From Flavobacterium sp. SUN052 (GTDB lineage: Bacteria > Bacteroidota > Bacteroidia > Flavobacteriales > Flavobacteriaceae), in contig NZ_JAPQNS010000001.1 in assembly GCF_028867935.1 (NCBI RefSeq), forward strand, positions 248,001 through 312,000: a DNA stretch of 64,000 bases, in the 5' to 3' direction. Positions within the stretch are counted from its first letter, which is position 1, and each line of letters begins with the position of its first letter. Made by a program: the position numbers and the translations under genes. A model generated the notes under the pieces. The model saw only the letters and a list, made by a program, of their open reading frames with translations, was not told the origin of the DNA and did not search any database. Shown here piece after piece: positions 51,061-60,059 of the stretch.

Positions 51061-52848
51061 TTAGTTAATCTTCAACACGGCCATAAAGGCTTCTTGGGGA
51101 ATTTCGACGTTGCCGACTTGCCGCATCCGTTTCTTCCCTTTTTTCTGCTTATCGAGGAGTTTACGCTTACGCGAAATATCACCACCGTAACACTTGGCCA
51201 ACACGTCTTTCCGTAGGGCGCTCAATGTTTCACGAGCAACGATTTTCTGACCGATAGCCGCCTGAATCGCAATTTCGAACTGCTGGCGGGGAATCAACTC
51301 GCGCAGTTTCTCGCATAATTTCTTACCCCATTCATACGACTTCGAGCGGTGGACAATAGCAGAGAGGGCATCGACTTTGTCGCCGTTGAGCATCACATCG
51401 ATTTTCACCATGTCCGATTCACGGTTGTCCATAAACTCATAATCAAGCGATGCATAACCCCGCGATATTGTCTTGAGCTTATCGAAAAAGTCGAACACAA
51501 CCTCGGCAAGGGGCATCTCAAATTGGAGTTCAACACGGTCGGCGGTGATGTAAACCTGGTTTTTAAGGATGCTCCGCTTATCCATGCAAAGACCCATAAT
51601 ACCACCTACATATTCTGCTTTTGTAATGATCTGCGCCCGAATGAATGGCTCCTCAATGTAATCGATGAAATTTGGCTCCGGCATATCGGCGGGGGCCGAC
51701 ACCTGCATTTCTTCGCCTTTGGTGGTTAGTACTTCGAACCGTACCGAAGGAACTGTGGTAATCACCGTCATATTGAACTCGCGCTCCAGACGCTCCTGCA
51801 CAATCTCCATGTGGAGCATGCCCAGGAAGCCGCAGCGGAAGCCAAAGCCTAATGCTGCCGACGTTTCAGGTTCCCATACCAAGGCTGCATCGTTCAGCTG
51901 CAGCTTTTCCATGGCATCGCGGAGATCTTCAAATTCGCTGGTTTCAACCGGGTAGATACCCGCAAAAACCATCGGTTTTACCTCCGAGAAACCCTGGATT
52001 GCCACTGTGGCTGGGTTGTCGATCGTTGTGACGGTATCACCAACCTTTACCTCTTTGGCCACTTTGATGCCCGAGATCAGATAACCTACGTCGCCACACT
52101 CAATCACGTTTTTAGGCTCCTGCGTCAGGCGGAGTGTCCCAATCTCATCGGCAATGTATTCTTTGCCGGTGTTCATGAATTTCACCTTATCACCCTTGCG
52201 GATACGTCCATTCTTAACCCGGAAAATAACTTCGATACCCCGGTAGGAGTTGAAGTGTGAGTCGAAAATGAGGGCCTGCAAGGCGCCATCTGGATCGCCT
52301 TTTGGGGGGGGAATACGCTCGACAATTGCCGCCAGAATCTCGGGAACGCCAATGCCTTCTTTGCCTGATGCCGGAATAATGTCGTCACGTTCGCAACCGA
52401 GCAGGTCAACCATTTCATCCTTGATCTCCTCGGGCATGGCACCCGGAAGGTCAATTTTATTGAGGACGGGAATGATAACCAGATCGTTATTGAGAGCCAG
52501 ATACAGGTTCGAGATAGTTTGGGCTTCTGTACCCTGCGAGGCATCAACAAGCAATAGTGCTCCCTCGCATGCCGCAATCGACCGCGACACTTCGTAGCTA
52601 AAATCTACGTGGCCGGGGGTATCGATCAGGTTCAGCGTGTATAGCTCGCCCTTGTACATGTAGTCCATCTGGATGGCGTGGCTCTTGATGGTGATGCCAC
52701 GTTCACGCTCCAGGTCCATATCGTCGAGCAACTGGGCCTGCATGTCGCGGGACCCAACGGTTTTAGTAAACTCCAGCAGGCGGTCAGCAAGGGTGCTTTT
52801 GCCGTGGTCAATGTGGGCGATAATGCAAAAATTACGTATGTGCTTCAC
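51061..52848 (-). CDS. lepA: Elongation factor 4 (LepA)
   Basis: A 595-residue translational GTPase of normal family length. GTP-binding motifs: G1 [10 protein letters not shown]2 [11 protein letters not shown]3 [12 protein letters not shown] and G4 LNKIDLPGA. Later domains include [27 protein letters not shown] EF-G domain III/V elements and the LepA-specific C-terminal domain [47 protein letters not shown]. It acts on the ribosome to back-translocate or help initiation and assembly. Start at 52848, with a -7 box 18 nt upstream. Confidence 0.98.
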   Translation of the reverse strand: MKHIRNFCIIAHIDHGKSTLADRLLEFTKTVGSRDMQAQLLDDMDLERERGITIKSHAIQMDYMYKGELYTLNLIDTPGHVDFSYEVSRSIAACEGALLLVDASQGTEAQTISNLYLALNNDLVIIPVLNKIDLPGAMPEEIKDEMVDLLGCERDDIIPASGKEGIGVPEILAAIVERIPPPKGDPDGALQALIFDSHFNSYRGIEVIFRVKNGRIRKGDKVKFMNTGKEYIADEIGTLRLTQEPKNVIECGDVGYLISGIKVAKEVKVGDTVTTIDNPATVAIQGFSEVKPMVFAGIYPVETSEFEDLRDAMEKLQLNDAALVWEPETSAALGFGFRCGFLGMLHMEIVQERLEREFNMTVITTVPSVRFEVLTTKGEEMQVSAPADMPEPNFIDYIEEPFIRAQIITKAEYVGGIMGLCMDKRSILKNQVYITADRVELQFEMPLAEVVFDFFDKLKTISRGYASLDYEFMDNRESDMVKIDVMLNGDKVDALSAIVHRSKSYEWGKKLCEKLRELIPRQQFEIAIQAAIGQKIVARETLSALRKDVLAKCYGGDISRKRKLLDKQKKGKKRMRQVGNVEIPQEAFMAVLKIN

Positions 52849-52866
52849 GTTCGGAATTTAAAGGCA

Positions 52867-52874
52867 CAAAAATA
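52867..52874 (-). promoter_or_regulatory. -7 element TATTTTTG of lepA
   Basis: Minus-strand TATTTTTG, exact TAnnTTTG, 18 nt before the ATG at 52848. No -33 TTG is found. Confidence 0.5.
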
Positions 52875-52902
52875 CGCAAAAAGTACGGATTTAGGGGGAT
52901 GA

Positions 52903-52988
52903 GAACGCGGATGACACGGATTCAGCGTATTTACGCAGATAAAAGAAAAAATCTGTCCTAATCCGCTGAAACCGTGTCATCCGCGTTC
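52903..52988. repeat. Large imperfect inverted repeat between lepA and the peptidase gene
   Basis: The 25-mer at 52903-52927 (GAACGCGGATGACACGGATT then CAGCG) is matched in inverse at 52964-52988 with one mismatch. Inside are CAGAT / ATCTG and an A-rich loop. The 'CGCGGATGACACGG' wording recalls palindromic repeats scattered in Bacteroidota genomes, so it may be a dispersed REP-like element. It lies between two divergent -7 boxes, at 52867 and 52996. Confidence 0.6.
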
Positions 52989-52995
52989 CTATCGT

Positions 52996-53003
52996 TATTT
53001 TTG
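52996..53003 (+). promoter_or_regulatory. -7 element TATTTTTG of the peptidase gene
   Basis: Exact TAnnTTTG match, 20 nt before the ATG at 53024. Upstream, where -33 would be, lies the arm of the inverted repeat and no TTG. Confidence 0.5.
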
Positions 53004-53023
53004 TAGTCTCATTTATTACCTAC

Positions 53024-55270
53024 ATGTCTCATCACAAACCTTTTGGCTGGCTCATTATGCTGGCCCTTATTTCACCGCTGGCGGGTGTTGGTCAGTCGAC
53101 GCAGGCGCCGGTAACGGCCTCAGCTGCACCGGCTTCAGCGGCTAAACAACGCTATTCCAGCCTACAGCAGGCACTTTTTGCCGGTGGGCAGCTTAGCGGT
53201 TCGCAAGGCCCCCGTAGCGTAAACTGGATCGATAATGGCCAGGCGTACTCGTATCTCGACGGAGAGACAACCATCAAAACGTATACGTTTAAAACCGGGC
53301 AGGAAACGGTCGTGTTCGACGGCAGCCAGTTGACGTTCCCGGGCAAAACGGAGAAATTTTCGTTTGAGTCGTTTCAATGGTCGAAGGACTCGAAGAATAT
53401 CCTGTTCCAGAGCAATTTCCGGCCGGTGTATCGTCGATCAGGTATTTCGGACTATTACTCGTATTCGGTAGCTGACAAGTCGCTGAAACTGGTGGCGAAA
53501 GATGCGCAAACTGCCGAACTGGCTCCCGATGGTAGTAAGATTGGTTACGAGCGTGGGGGTAACCTGTTTGTGTTCGACTTTGCTACCAAAAAAGAGACGC
53601 AGCTGACCAACGATGCCAAACCTGCCTTTTTCAACGGGCGTTTTGGCTGGGCGTACGAAGAGGAATTTGGCCTGGCGCAAGCCTGGGAATGGTCGCCCGA
53701 CAGCAAGTTCATTGCGTTCTGGCAATCCGATGAGCGGAAAGTTCCAATCTACCGATTGACTGATTACAAGGGTTTTGACGAAAAATACGATTCGCTGCCT
53801 TACCCCCGCGTGGGCGATGCCAACCCAACCGTTCGGATTGGTGTAATAGAAATTGCGGGAAGCAAAAAACAGTGGATGAAAGTTGCCCTAGAAGACGGCT
53901 ACATTCCGCGCATATACTGGACGAATCAGGAAGGGCAACTGGCGCTGATCCATCTGAACCGTAAGCAGAATCATCTTCGCCTGTTTATGGCCAACGGGCG
54001 CACTGGTGAGGCTAAACAAATCATGGAAGAGACATCTAAAACCTGGGTTGATGTCTTTGATTTCTTTGCGGGAATTAATCACCTGATGTATTTTCCGGCC
54101 GGTCTGAATGAATTCTACTGGTTGTCGGACCGCGATGGGTTTGCTCACCTGTACCGGTACGACTATTCGGGTAAATTGCTCAACGCCGTTACATCGGGGC
54201 AGTGGGAAGTGACTTTCGTCCACCATATCGATGCGAAAAATCGCAAGGTCTATTTCACGTCTACCGAAGCTTCGCCCCTCGAACGGCAGTTGTTTGTGGC
54301 CGATACCGACGGAAAAAACAAGCGTAGGATCACCAGCACCCCAGGCCGACATAACGTGGATATGGCTGCTGGATTGTACTTTATTGACCGGTATTCCAAT
54401 GTATCAACGCCAACGCAGATTGAGTTATGGGATGCGAAGGGGACTAAAATTAAAGTGCTGGAAGCCAATAGCCGAGTGACGGATTATGTTAGCAAAAACG
54501 CCTTTGCCCCTAAAGAATTAACCAACTTCACTACCTCGGACGGTCAGAAGATCGACATCTCAATTATCAGACCGGTTGATTTTAATCCAGCGATGAAGTA
54601 CCCCGTCATAGTTGATATTTACGGTGGACCGGGGGCACAGTCGGTGTACAATGATTTCAGTACCAGCGGCTGGCATCAGTACATGGCTCAGCAAGGTTAT
54701 GTGATTGTGAGCGTAAACAACCGGGGGAGTGGCGGCTATGGCCGTGATTTTGAAAAGATTGTCTATGAGCAGTTAGGCAAATACGAAAGCCTTGATTTTG
54801 CGGAAACCGCCAAGTATTTAGGGAAACAGTCGTGGGTTGATGCGGGCCGAATTGCCATTAGGGGGCATAGCTACGGCGGATACATGAGTAGCTACACGAT
54901 GCTCACACATCCGGGTGTATTCAAAGTGGCTCTTGTAGGCGCACCCGTCACTGATTGGCGCTTATACGACAGTATCTACACAGAGCGTTATATGGGGCTG
55001 TTGCCCGAAAACGAAGCTAAATACAAAGCATCGGCAGTGACTACCTACGCCAAAAATCTGGCAGGTAAAATGTTCGTTGCTCACTCAACAATGGATGAAA
55101 ACGTACACGTTCGCAACACGTTTCAGTTGATGAATGCCCTCGAAGATGCGGGTAAAGATGCCGACCTGCGTATATATCCGCCCGGTGCACACGGGGTCGC
55201 TTATAATTCGGCGAGTTATGTATTGCTGTTCCAGCAGTACACCGACTATTTAGCAGCCAATTTGAAATAG
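53024..55270 (+). CDS. Dipeptidyl peptidase IV-like S9 peptidase
   Basis: A 748-residue exported serine peptidase that removes Xaa-Pro dipeptides. The signal covers about 1-23. The N-terminal beta-propeller (about 45-480) contains the substrate-anchoring double glutamate motif RFGWAYEEEFGLAQAW. The alpha/beta-hydrolase domain (about 490-748) has DIYGGPGAQSV, the nucleophile elbow GHSYGGYMSS (Ser near 620), the acid in MFVAHSTMDENVHV and the histidine in PPGAHGVAYN. The three catalytic residues and the Glu pair are in place, so it should be active in the periplasm or at the surface. A single gene with strong terminator. Confidence 0.95.
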   Translation: MSHHKPFGWLIMLALISPLAGVGQSTQAPVTASAAPASAAKQRYSSLQQALFAGGQLSGSQGPRSVNWIDNGQAYSYLDGETTIKTYTFKTGQETVVFDGSQLTFPGKTEKFSFESFQWSKDSKNILFQSNFRPVYRRSGISDYYSYSVADKSLKLVAKDAQTAELAPDGSKIGYERGGNLFVFDFATKKETQLTNDAKPAFFNGRFGWAYEEEFGLAQAWEWSPDSKFIAFWQSDERKVPIYRLTDYKGFDEKYDSLPYPRVGDANPTVRIGVIEIAGSKKQWMKVALEDGYIPRIYWTNQEGQLALIHLNRKQNHLRLFMANGRTGEAKQIMEETSKTWVDVFDFFAGINHLMYFPAGLNEFYWLSDRDGFAHLYRYDYSGKLLNAVTSGQWEVTFVHHIDAKNRKVYFTSTEASPLERQLFVADTDGKNKRRITSTPGRHNVDMAAGLYFIDRYSNVSTPTQIELWDAKGTKIKVLEANSRVTDYVSKNAFAPKELTNFTTSDGQKIDISIIRPVDFNPAMKYPVIVDIYGGPGAQSVYNDFSTSGWHQYMAQQGYVIVSVNNRGSGGYGRDFEKIVYEQLGKYESLDFAETAKYLGKQSWVDAGRIAIRGHSYGGYMSSYTMLTHPGVFKVALVGAPVTDWRLYDSIYTERYMGLLPENEAKYKASAVTTYAKNLAGKMFVAHSTMDENVHVRNTFQLMNALEDAGKDADLRIYPPGAHGVAYNSASYVLLFQQYTDYLAANLK

Positions 55271-55291
55271 CATTTTTGCCATAGCCCACTC

Positions 55292-55352
55292 AGCAAAGCC
55301 CCGGCCATGAACAACGACGTCAGATAGCGTTGTTCATGGCCGGGGCTTTGCT
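55292..55352 (+). terminator. Perfect 25-bp hairpin after the peptidase gene
   Basis: 55292-55316 (AGCAAAGCCCCGGCCATGAA then CAACG) pairs perfectly with 55328-55352 around an 11-nt loop, 21 nt after the stop. It is followed by ATACATTATG rather than a T-run, but the stem is exceptionally stable. Confidence 0.75.
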
Positions 55353-55485
55353 ATACATTATGATACATCGCCTTAACAATCTTTTACATTCTTTAACTTT
55401 TTTTATCTATCCCCTTATGCAACTTTATCGCTAATTGCATCCTCATTGTAGTAACTAATTACGGTCAACTATTTTTTTCGTTTGA

Positions 55486-55518
55486 TTGTATCTTTTTGTA
55501 TACTATCTATTACTTTTG
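55486..55518 (+). promoter_or_regulatory. Promoter of the outer membrane barrel gene
   Basis: TTG (55486-55488), 22-nt spacer, TACTTTTG (55511-55518), then ATG at 55555. Fits the Bacteroidota consensus and excludes starts upstream of the -7 box. Confidence 0.55.
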
Positions 55519-55554
55519 CTCCGTTCTATCACCGACAACTTTACCCTTATCCGC

Positions 55555-58425
55555 ATGAAATACCTCTCTATCACAGGCTTACTATGTCTGTTGACTATGG
55601 GGCTATACGCCCAAACCACACCCGCACGCTTTACGTTGAAGGGACAAGCCGTGGATACCTCGGCAGTCGCACTCAACGGAGCAACCGTAATGCTCCTCAC
55701 ACCAAAAGATTCGGCATTAGTCAATTTCACCCGGACAACCGAAACAGGAGCGTTTACTTTCAAGAACCTCAAAAGGGGACCTTATCTGCTCAAAATTTCA
55801 TACGTAGGCTCTATTCCTTTCAATCAGATCGTCAGCCCACCCGATGGCGAGGAACTGAATATGGGCAAACTGAAACTAAAGCCTATCAGCAAGGAATTGA
55901 TGGAAGTGGTCGTAAGAACAGCACGGGCTCCGCTCAATATTAAGGGCGATACGATCGAGTACAACGCAGCTTCATTTAAGGTACCGCCCGGTTCTACGGT
56001 GGAAGAACTACTGCGGAAACTGCCGGGCTTCCAGATCGATCAGGAAGGCAACATTCGGGCGCAGGGGCAGGAAGTGAAAAAGGTCACGGTTGATGGTAAG
56101 AGTTTCTTCGGGAACGACCCCAAAATGGCAACCAAGAACCTGCCTTCCGAAGCCATATCCAAAGTGCAGGTGTTTACCGACAAATCGGAGCAGGCCAAGC
56201 TGACGGGAGTTGACGATGGTAAGAAAGAAAAGACCGTAAACCTTGAGCTGAAGGATAATTTCAAAAACGGTGGTTTTGGCAAAATGACCGCCGGAGGTGG
56301 CTCCGACTTTGTGCCCGACCGAACCAATCGGGCTCGCGGTGAAGTAAAAGGAAATTACAATAAGTTTGACAAAAAGCAACAATTCTCGGTAATTGGACTG
56401 GCTAACAACACCAACCAAACGGGCTTATCGTGGAACGACTACCAGGATTTTCGGGGAAGCCAATCATTTAACTGGAACGATGAAGCCGACTTTGGCTTCG
56501 GGGGCGGTATTCGGTATATATCGTTTGGGGGCGAAGACGACAATCAGAGCCTGACTGTTCCGGTAAACGGGGGCCGGGGGCGTGGGTTTTCCGACAATCA
56601 GGCGGGGGGAGCCAACTATAATTACGACACTAAAAAAACGAAACTGAGCAGCAACTACTACTACAGCCGAACCGGACTATCGCTGGATGCCCTCCGCAAC
56701 CGGGAAAATTTTCTGCCGGGCAATGTGTCCATTCTCAACGTCGATTCGAGCGGGCAGGTAAACATCAACGTAAACCACCGGGGCAGTGTGCGGTTTGAGC
56801 AGCAACTAGACTCACTGAACACGTTGATTTTTCTAAACAATACCCGATACGGTACCAATAGCTCACGTCTGCAGGCCGAGCAAAATTTGTTTCGTAATCG
56901 GGAGAGCCTCACCACCCGCAACCTGCGTAATAACCTCACAACGGGGCATTCGCTGGGGATGGCTAACACCTTGCTGTTTCGGCACAGATCCAAAAAAAAG
57001 GGGCGCAACTTTGCCGCTTCGGCCACTGTATTGATCAACAACGCCGACAGTGACCTGGATTTGAATACCTCGACTACGTTTTTCAGTACGGCCAACCCCA
57101 CAGGCCGTACCGTGGATGTACGACAAGATCAGCAAACCAACTCGATCCGCAATGAGTACAAAGCGAGCCTGTTGTTTACTGAACCGTTAAACAAGAAATA
57201 CTTCTGGGAGAGTTTCTACAATTTCAGCCTTCGGCGCGACGAAGTGGACCGCGATGTGTTCGACAAACTGAGCGATAGTCCATCGGGCCAAAGGCTTCGG
57301 CTGGATTCGTTGAGCCGGTTTTACCAGAACAATTATTTCTATAACCGACTTGGCACCAGCATCCGCTATAACCACAAGGGACTGAACATGACGGTGGGCG
57401 CGGCTGTGCAACGGTTCAACCTCGATGGAGAATATGCCACCGATCAGTCGTCGCTGGTGCGGCAACGGATCGACCGCACGTTCACAAACGTAGTACCAAC
57501 CGTGTCGCTGAACTATGATCTGAAAAACAACCGGTATCTAAATTTCAACTACGTGGTAAACGTTCAGATGCCTACTTCTCAGCAGTTACAGCCCATCATC
57601 GACAACTCGAACCCGCTGTTTGTGAGCGTAGGCAACCCTAACTTGCTGCCCACACTGGCTCACAACCTTTATGGCGGTTACAGTTACTACAATCCAGCCA
57701 GTTTCATGAATTTCTGGGGCAATCTGAACTATAATTACAACATCAACCAGATTGTGTATAACCAGGTAGTTGACCCCGTAACCCTAATTACGACGACTAC
57801 ACCAGCCAATATTTCAGGTGGTTTCAACGTGGGTTCGTATGGTAATTTCAGCTTCCCCCTGAAAAAGACCAAATCGAATATGAGCCTTGGCCTGAACATC
57901 AACTACAGCGAAAATCCGATCTTCATCAATGCAATTCAGAACACGAGTCAGAACCAAAACTACAATTTCAGGCTTGGCTTCGACCTGACTCCGGTGGACT
58001 GGTTCACGCTGTATACCAATGCCAACTGGGGTGTTCAGGACGTTAGCTATTCGGTGAACAAAACTCAGGATCAGACGATTTACAACCACAACTATACGGG
58101 CGATATGAACATTAAATTGCCCAAAGGTTTCTACATCAACAGCAACCTGAACTATCGGGTGTATGTAAACAACCGGTTCGGGTTCAATCAGCACATCCCG
58201 ATTCTGAACCTGTCGGCCTACAAGATTCTGGGTAAGGAGCAACGCTGGGAAATTCGGGGAACGCTCTACGACGCGCTGAACAAAAACCTCGGTGTGAGTC
58301 AGTCGGCTTATCAGAACTTCGTGAGTCAGGAGCGGGTGCAGACCATCTCGCGCTATGCCATGTTGAGCCTGACGTACAATATGCGTGGTGTGAAAGCCCA
58401 AATGAAACGTAGTGGTGGATTTTAA
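55555..58425 (+). CDS. TonB-receptor-like outer membrane beta-barrel protein (PF14905 type)
   Basis: A 956-residue exported protein from the ATG at 55555 (signal peptide MKYLSITGLLCLLTMGLYAQ). A carboxypeptidase-regulatory-like domain (about 25-105; LKGQAVDTSAVALNGATVMLL) is followed by a plug-like region, PPGSTVEELLRKLPGFQID and VDGKSFFGNDPKMATKNLPSEAI, then a barrel of more than 600 residues rich in asparagine and tyrosine. This is the standard pattern of the Bacteroidota 'outer membrane beta-barrel' family. Its transported ligand is unknown. It is followed after 12 nt by a GLPGLI protein gene, a frequent pairing. Confidence 0.9.
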   Translation: MKYLSITGLLCLLTMGLYAQTTPARFTLKGQAVDTSAVALNGATVMLLTPKDSALVNFTRTTETGAFTFKNLKRGPYLLKISYVGSIPFNQIVSPPDGEELNMGKLKLKPISKELMEVVVRTARAPLNIKGDTIEYNAASFKVPPGSTVEELLRKLPGFQIDQEGNIRAQGQEVKKVTVDGKSFFGNDPKMATKNLPSEAISKVQVFTDKSEQAKLTGVDDGKKEKTVNLELKDNFKNGGFGKMTAGGGSDFVPDRTNRARGEVKGNYNKFDKKQQFSVIGLANNTNQTGLSWNDYQDFRGSQSFNWNDEADFGFGGGIRYISFGGEDDNQSLTVPVNGGRGRGFSDNQAGGANYNYDTKKTKLSSNYYYSRTGLSLDALRNRENFLPGNVSILNVDSSGQVNINVNHRGSVRFEQQLDSLNTLIFLNNTRYGTNSSRLQAEQNLFRNRESLTTRNLRNNLTTGHSLGMANTLLFRHRSKKKGRNFAASATVLINNADSDLDLNTSTTFFSTANPTGRTVDVRQDQQTNSIRNEYKASLLFTEPLNKKYFWESFYNFSLRRDEVDRDVFDKLSDSPSGQRLRLDSLSRFYQNNYFYNRLGTSIRYNHKGLNMTVGAAVQRFNLDGEYATDQSSLVRQRIDRTFTNVVPTVSLNYDLKNNRYLNFNYVVNVQMPTSQQLQPIIDNSNPLFVSVGNPNLLPTLAHNLYGGYSYYNPASFMNFWGNLNYNYNINQIVYNQVVDPVTLITTTTPANISGGFNVGSYGNFSFPLKKTKSNMSLGLNINYSENPIFINAIQNTSQNQNYNFRLGFDLTPVDWFTLYTNANWGVQDVSYSVNKTQDQTIYNHNYTGDMNIKLPKGFYINSNLNYRVYVNNRFGFNQHIPILNLSAYKILGKEQRWEIRGTLYDALNKNLGVSQSAYQNFVSQERVQTISRYAMLSLTYNMRGVKAQMKRSGGF

Positions 58426-58437
58426 CGGACAACCTTT

Positions 58438-59181
58438 ATGAAAACCATACTCCTTATTCTGCTGACGGCAACCGTTGGCCTGGCCCAAAAAACCGAGGGC
58501 ATTGTGACGTATCAACGGACATCTTACTGGATCAAAATCATTAACCGGCTTCCTTTTCTGAGTCGGGAAGAAAAAGACCGGGCGGCTCAAACCTGGAAAA
58601 ATGAAGATGGGGAAGGACAGAAAGAGAAAATGAAACTGCTGTTTAATGAAAAGGGCAGCCTGTACACGCACGAAGACCAACAGGGGCAATCGGACGATGG
58701 CCGGTGGTCGTGGCAAAAGGATGATTTTTATATTAGCCGCAACTTCGAGAAAGAGACCCAAACCGACATTATAGAAACCCTCGGTAAGACCTATATCATT
58801 GACGATTCGCTGCACACACCCGTCTGGAAAGTGATGAACCAGATCAAAGATGTGAATGGCTACGTATGTATGAAGGCCGAAACAACGGACCCTATTCGGG
58901 GGCAGAAAATTGCTGCCTGGTTCTCGCAGGACATTCCGGTTCCGGCTGGCCCGGAACGTTATTTCGGATTGCCCGGCCTGATTATGGAGTTGGATATTAA
59001 TGATGGCGACGTAATCATCGAAGCCATTAAAGTAGAGTTCAAACCCGTTGCCAACGAGATTGTATTGCCTAAAACGAAGGGTAAAAAAATTAAGGACAAG
59101 GAGTATGACACCTTGTTGAGCAAACATATTTCTGACAGCATCAAGGCAAACCGGAACCCATACTGGTCGGTTCGGTATTGA
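58438..59181 (+). CDS. GLPGLI family protein
   Basis: A 247-residue exported protein. Signal peptide MKTILLILLTATVGLAQ. The family motif occurs as YFGLPGLIMELDIND (about 178-192), preceded by IAAWFSQDIPVPAGPERY. The rest is predicted beta-rich with a charged segment (SREEKDRAAQTWKNEDGEGQ). Function unknown; these genes usually follow a TonB-like barrel, as here, and may help import or processing of its ligand. It ends before an imperfect hairpin at 59195. Confidence 0.92.
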   Translation: MKTILLILLTATVGLAQKTEGIVTYQRTSYWIKIINRLPFLSREEKDRAAQTWKNEDGEGQKEKMKLLFNEKGSLYTHEDQQGQSDDGRWSWQKDDFYISRNFEKETQTDIIETLGKTYIIDDSLHTPVWKVMNQIKDVNGYVCMKAETTDPIRGQKIAAWFSQDIPVPAGPERYFGLPGLIMELDINDGDVIIEAIKVEFKPVANEIVLPKTKGKKIKDKEYDTLLSKHISDSIKANRNPYWSVRY

Positions 59182-59194
59182 GAGATTGTACCTG

Positions 59195-59248
59195 GAAGCC
59201 CCAAGACCACAGCGTATCATGACAGATGTGTTGTGGCCTTGGGGCTTC
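59195..59248 (+). terminator. 17-bp hairpin after the GLPGLI gene
   Basis: GAAGCCCCAAGACCACA (59195-59211) and TGTGGCCTTGGGGCTTC (59232-59248) pair with one mismatch around a 20-nt loop, 14 nt after the stop. No T-run follows. Confidence 0.6.
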
Positions 59249-59420
59249 TAGAATTAACGGGGAATCAGTAATTGGCGAGCCTACTCTTCGCTGGCTCCAC
59301 AAACTGCTTGTCATTAACTTTTGAATTGGGCCGCAACTGATTCGTTAAGCTGGGTAGGAGGCCAAAAAAAGGCTAACTCAGGAGCAATTTTGTACCTTTA
59401 TATCTTCAATAAGCTGTAAG

Positions 59421-59654
59421 ATGAAAACAAGCCCTATTATCTCTGACCCCGATATTTTGGGAGGAATACCCGTTTTCAGGGGAACACGGGTGCCAATTCG
59501 GGCCTTATTCGATTACCTGCAATTCAGTTCGATAGACGAATTTTTAATTGGTTATCCGCATGTCAGCCGCCAAATGGTAAACGAGGTGTTGGCTATTGTT
59601 GCTAAACGGGTGTCGACAACTCCTCGCAGACAAAACCGTGAAACTGCTCCTTGA
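59421..59654 (+). CDS. DUF433 protein, likely antitoxin
   Basis: A 77-residue protein of the DUF433 (VapB-like, winged-helix-like) family. DPDILGGIPVFRGTRVPIRALFDYLQFSSIDEFLIGYPHVSRQMVNEVLAIV matches the family throughout: GxPxFxGTR followed by helices that bind DNA. The last 20 residues are basic and overlap the next gene by 17 nt. DUF433 proteins are usually encoded just before a PIN-like DUF5615 protein and form a toxin-antitoxin-like pair. Upstream, TACCTTTA about 30 nt from the ATG is a near match to a -7 box. Confidence 0.88.
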   Translation: MKTSPIISDPDILGGIPVFRGTRVPIRALFDYLQFSSIDEFLIGYPHVSRQMVNEVLAIVAKRVSTTPRRQNRETAP

Positions 59655-60042
59655 CGAACAAATGGATGTTCGACTAAAAACCGAACTGAGCGAATTAGAT
59701 GCCTATACCTTAATGGACATGGGTTGGCAAGGGCTTAAAAACGGTGTGCTAAGCGAGAAGGTAAACGAAAATGAATTTACATTCTTCATCACGGCCGATA
59801 AGAACTTGCCATTTCAGCAAAACCTTAGCAAGCTACTGTTCATCATAATTCTTCTAGACACACCCACGCTCCTGTGGGAACACCAGTCTCTTTTCGCTCC
59901 GAAGATTATTGCATTTGTGAAGAGTTTTGCACCAGTTCCGTCGCTTAAAATTGTACATATCAGTCTAGAAGGTTTTAGCAAAGGCAAGAAGCGGGAACAG
60001 TTTCGGCGGATTTTTACACCCGAACAAATTCTATTTCTTTGA
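59638..60042 (+). CDS. DUF5615 PIN-like protein, likely toxin
   Basis: A 134-residue protein starting at GTG (59638): KLLLDEQMDVRLKTEL, the N-terminal acidic motif of PIN-like DUF5615 proteins (LLLDE). TLMDMGWQGLKNGVL and FFITADKNLPFQQNLSKL (TxDxxL, second and third acidic residues) complete the set. In VapC relatives such acidic residues bind metal and cleave RNA. The GTG overlaps the DUF433 frame by 17 nt, so translation is coupled. Whether it is toxic is not proven. It converges with the GH1 gene (17-nt gap). Confidence 0.85.
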   Translation: MKLLLDEQMDVRLKTELSELDAYTLMDMGWQGLKNGVLSEKVNENEFTFFITADKNLPFQQNLSKLLFIIILLDTPTLLWEHQSLFAPKIIAFVKSFAPVPSLKIVHISLEGFSKGKKREQFRRIFTPEQILFL

Positions 60043-60059
60043 GCCTTTAGGAGCTACCA

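Noticed and set aside
57814..59220. Minus-strand open frame of 468 codons
   Set aside because: It lies opposite the clear barrel and GLPGLI genes, has no recognisable domain, no export or binding motif, and its composition is what antisense reading of those genes would give.
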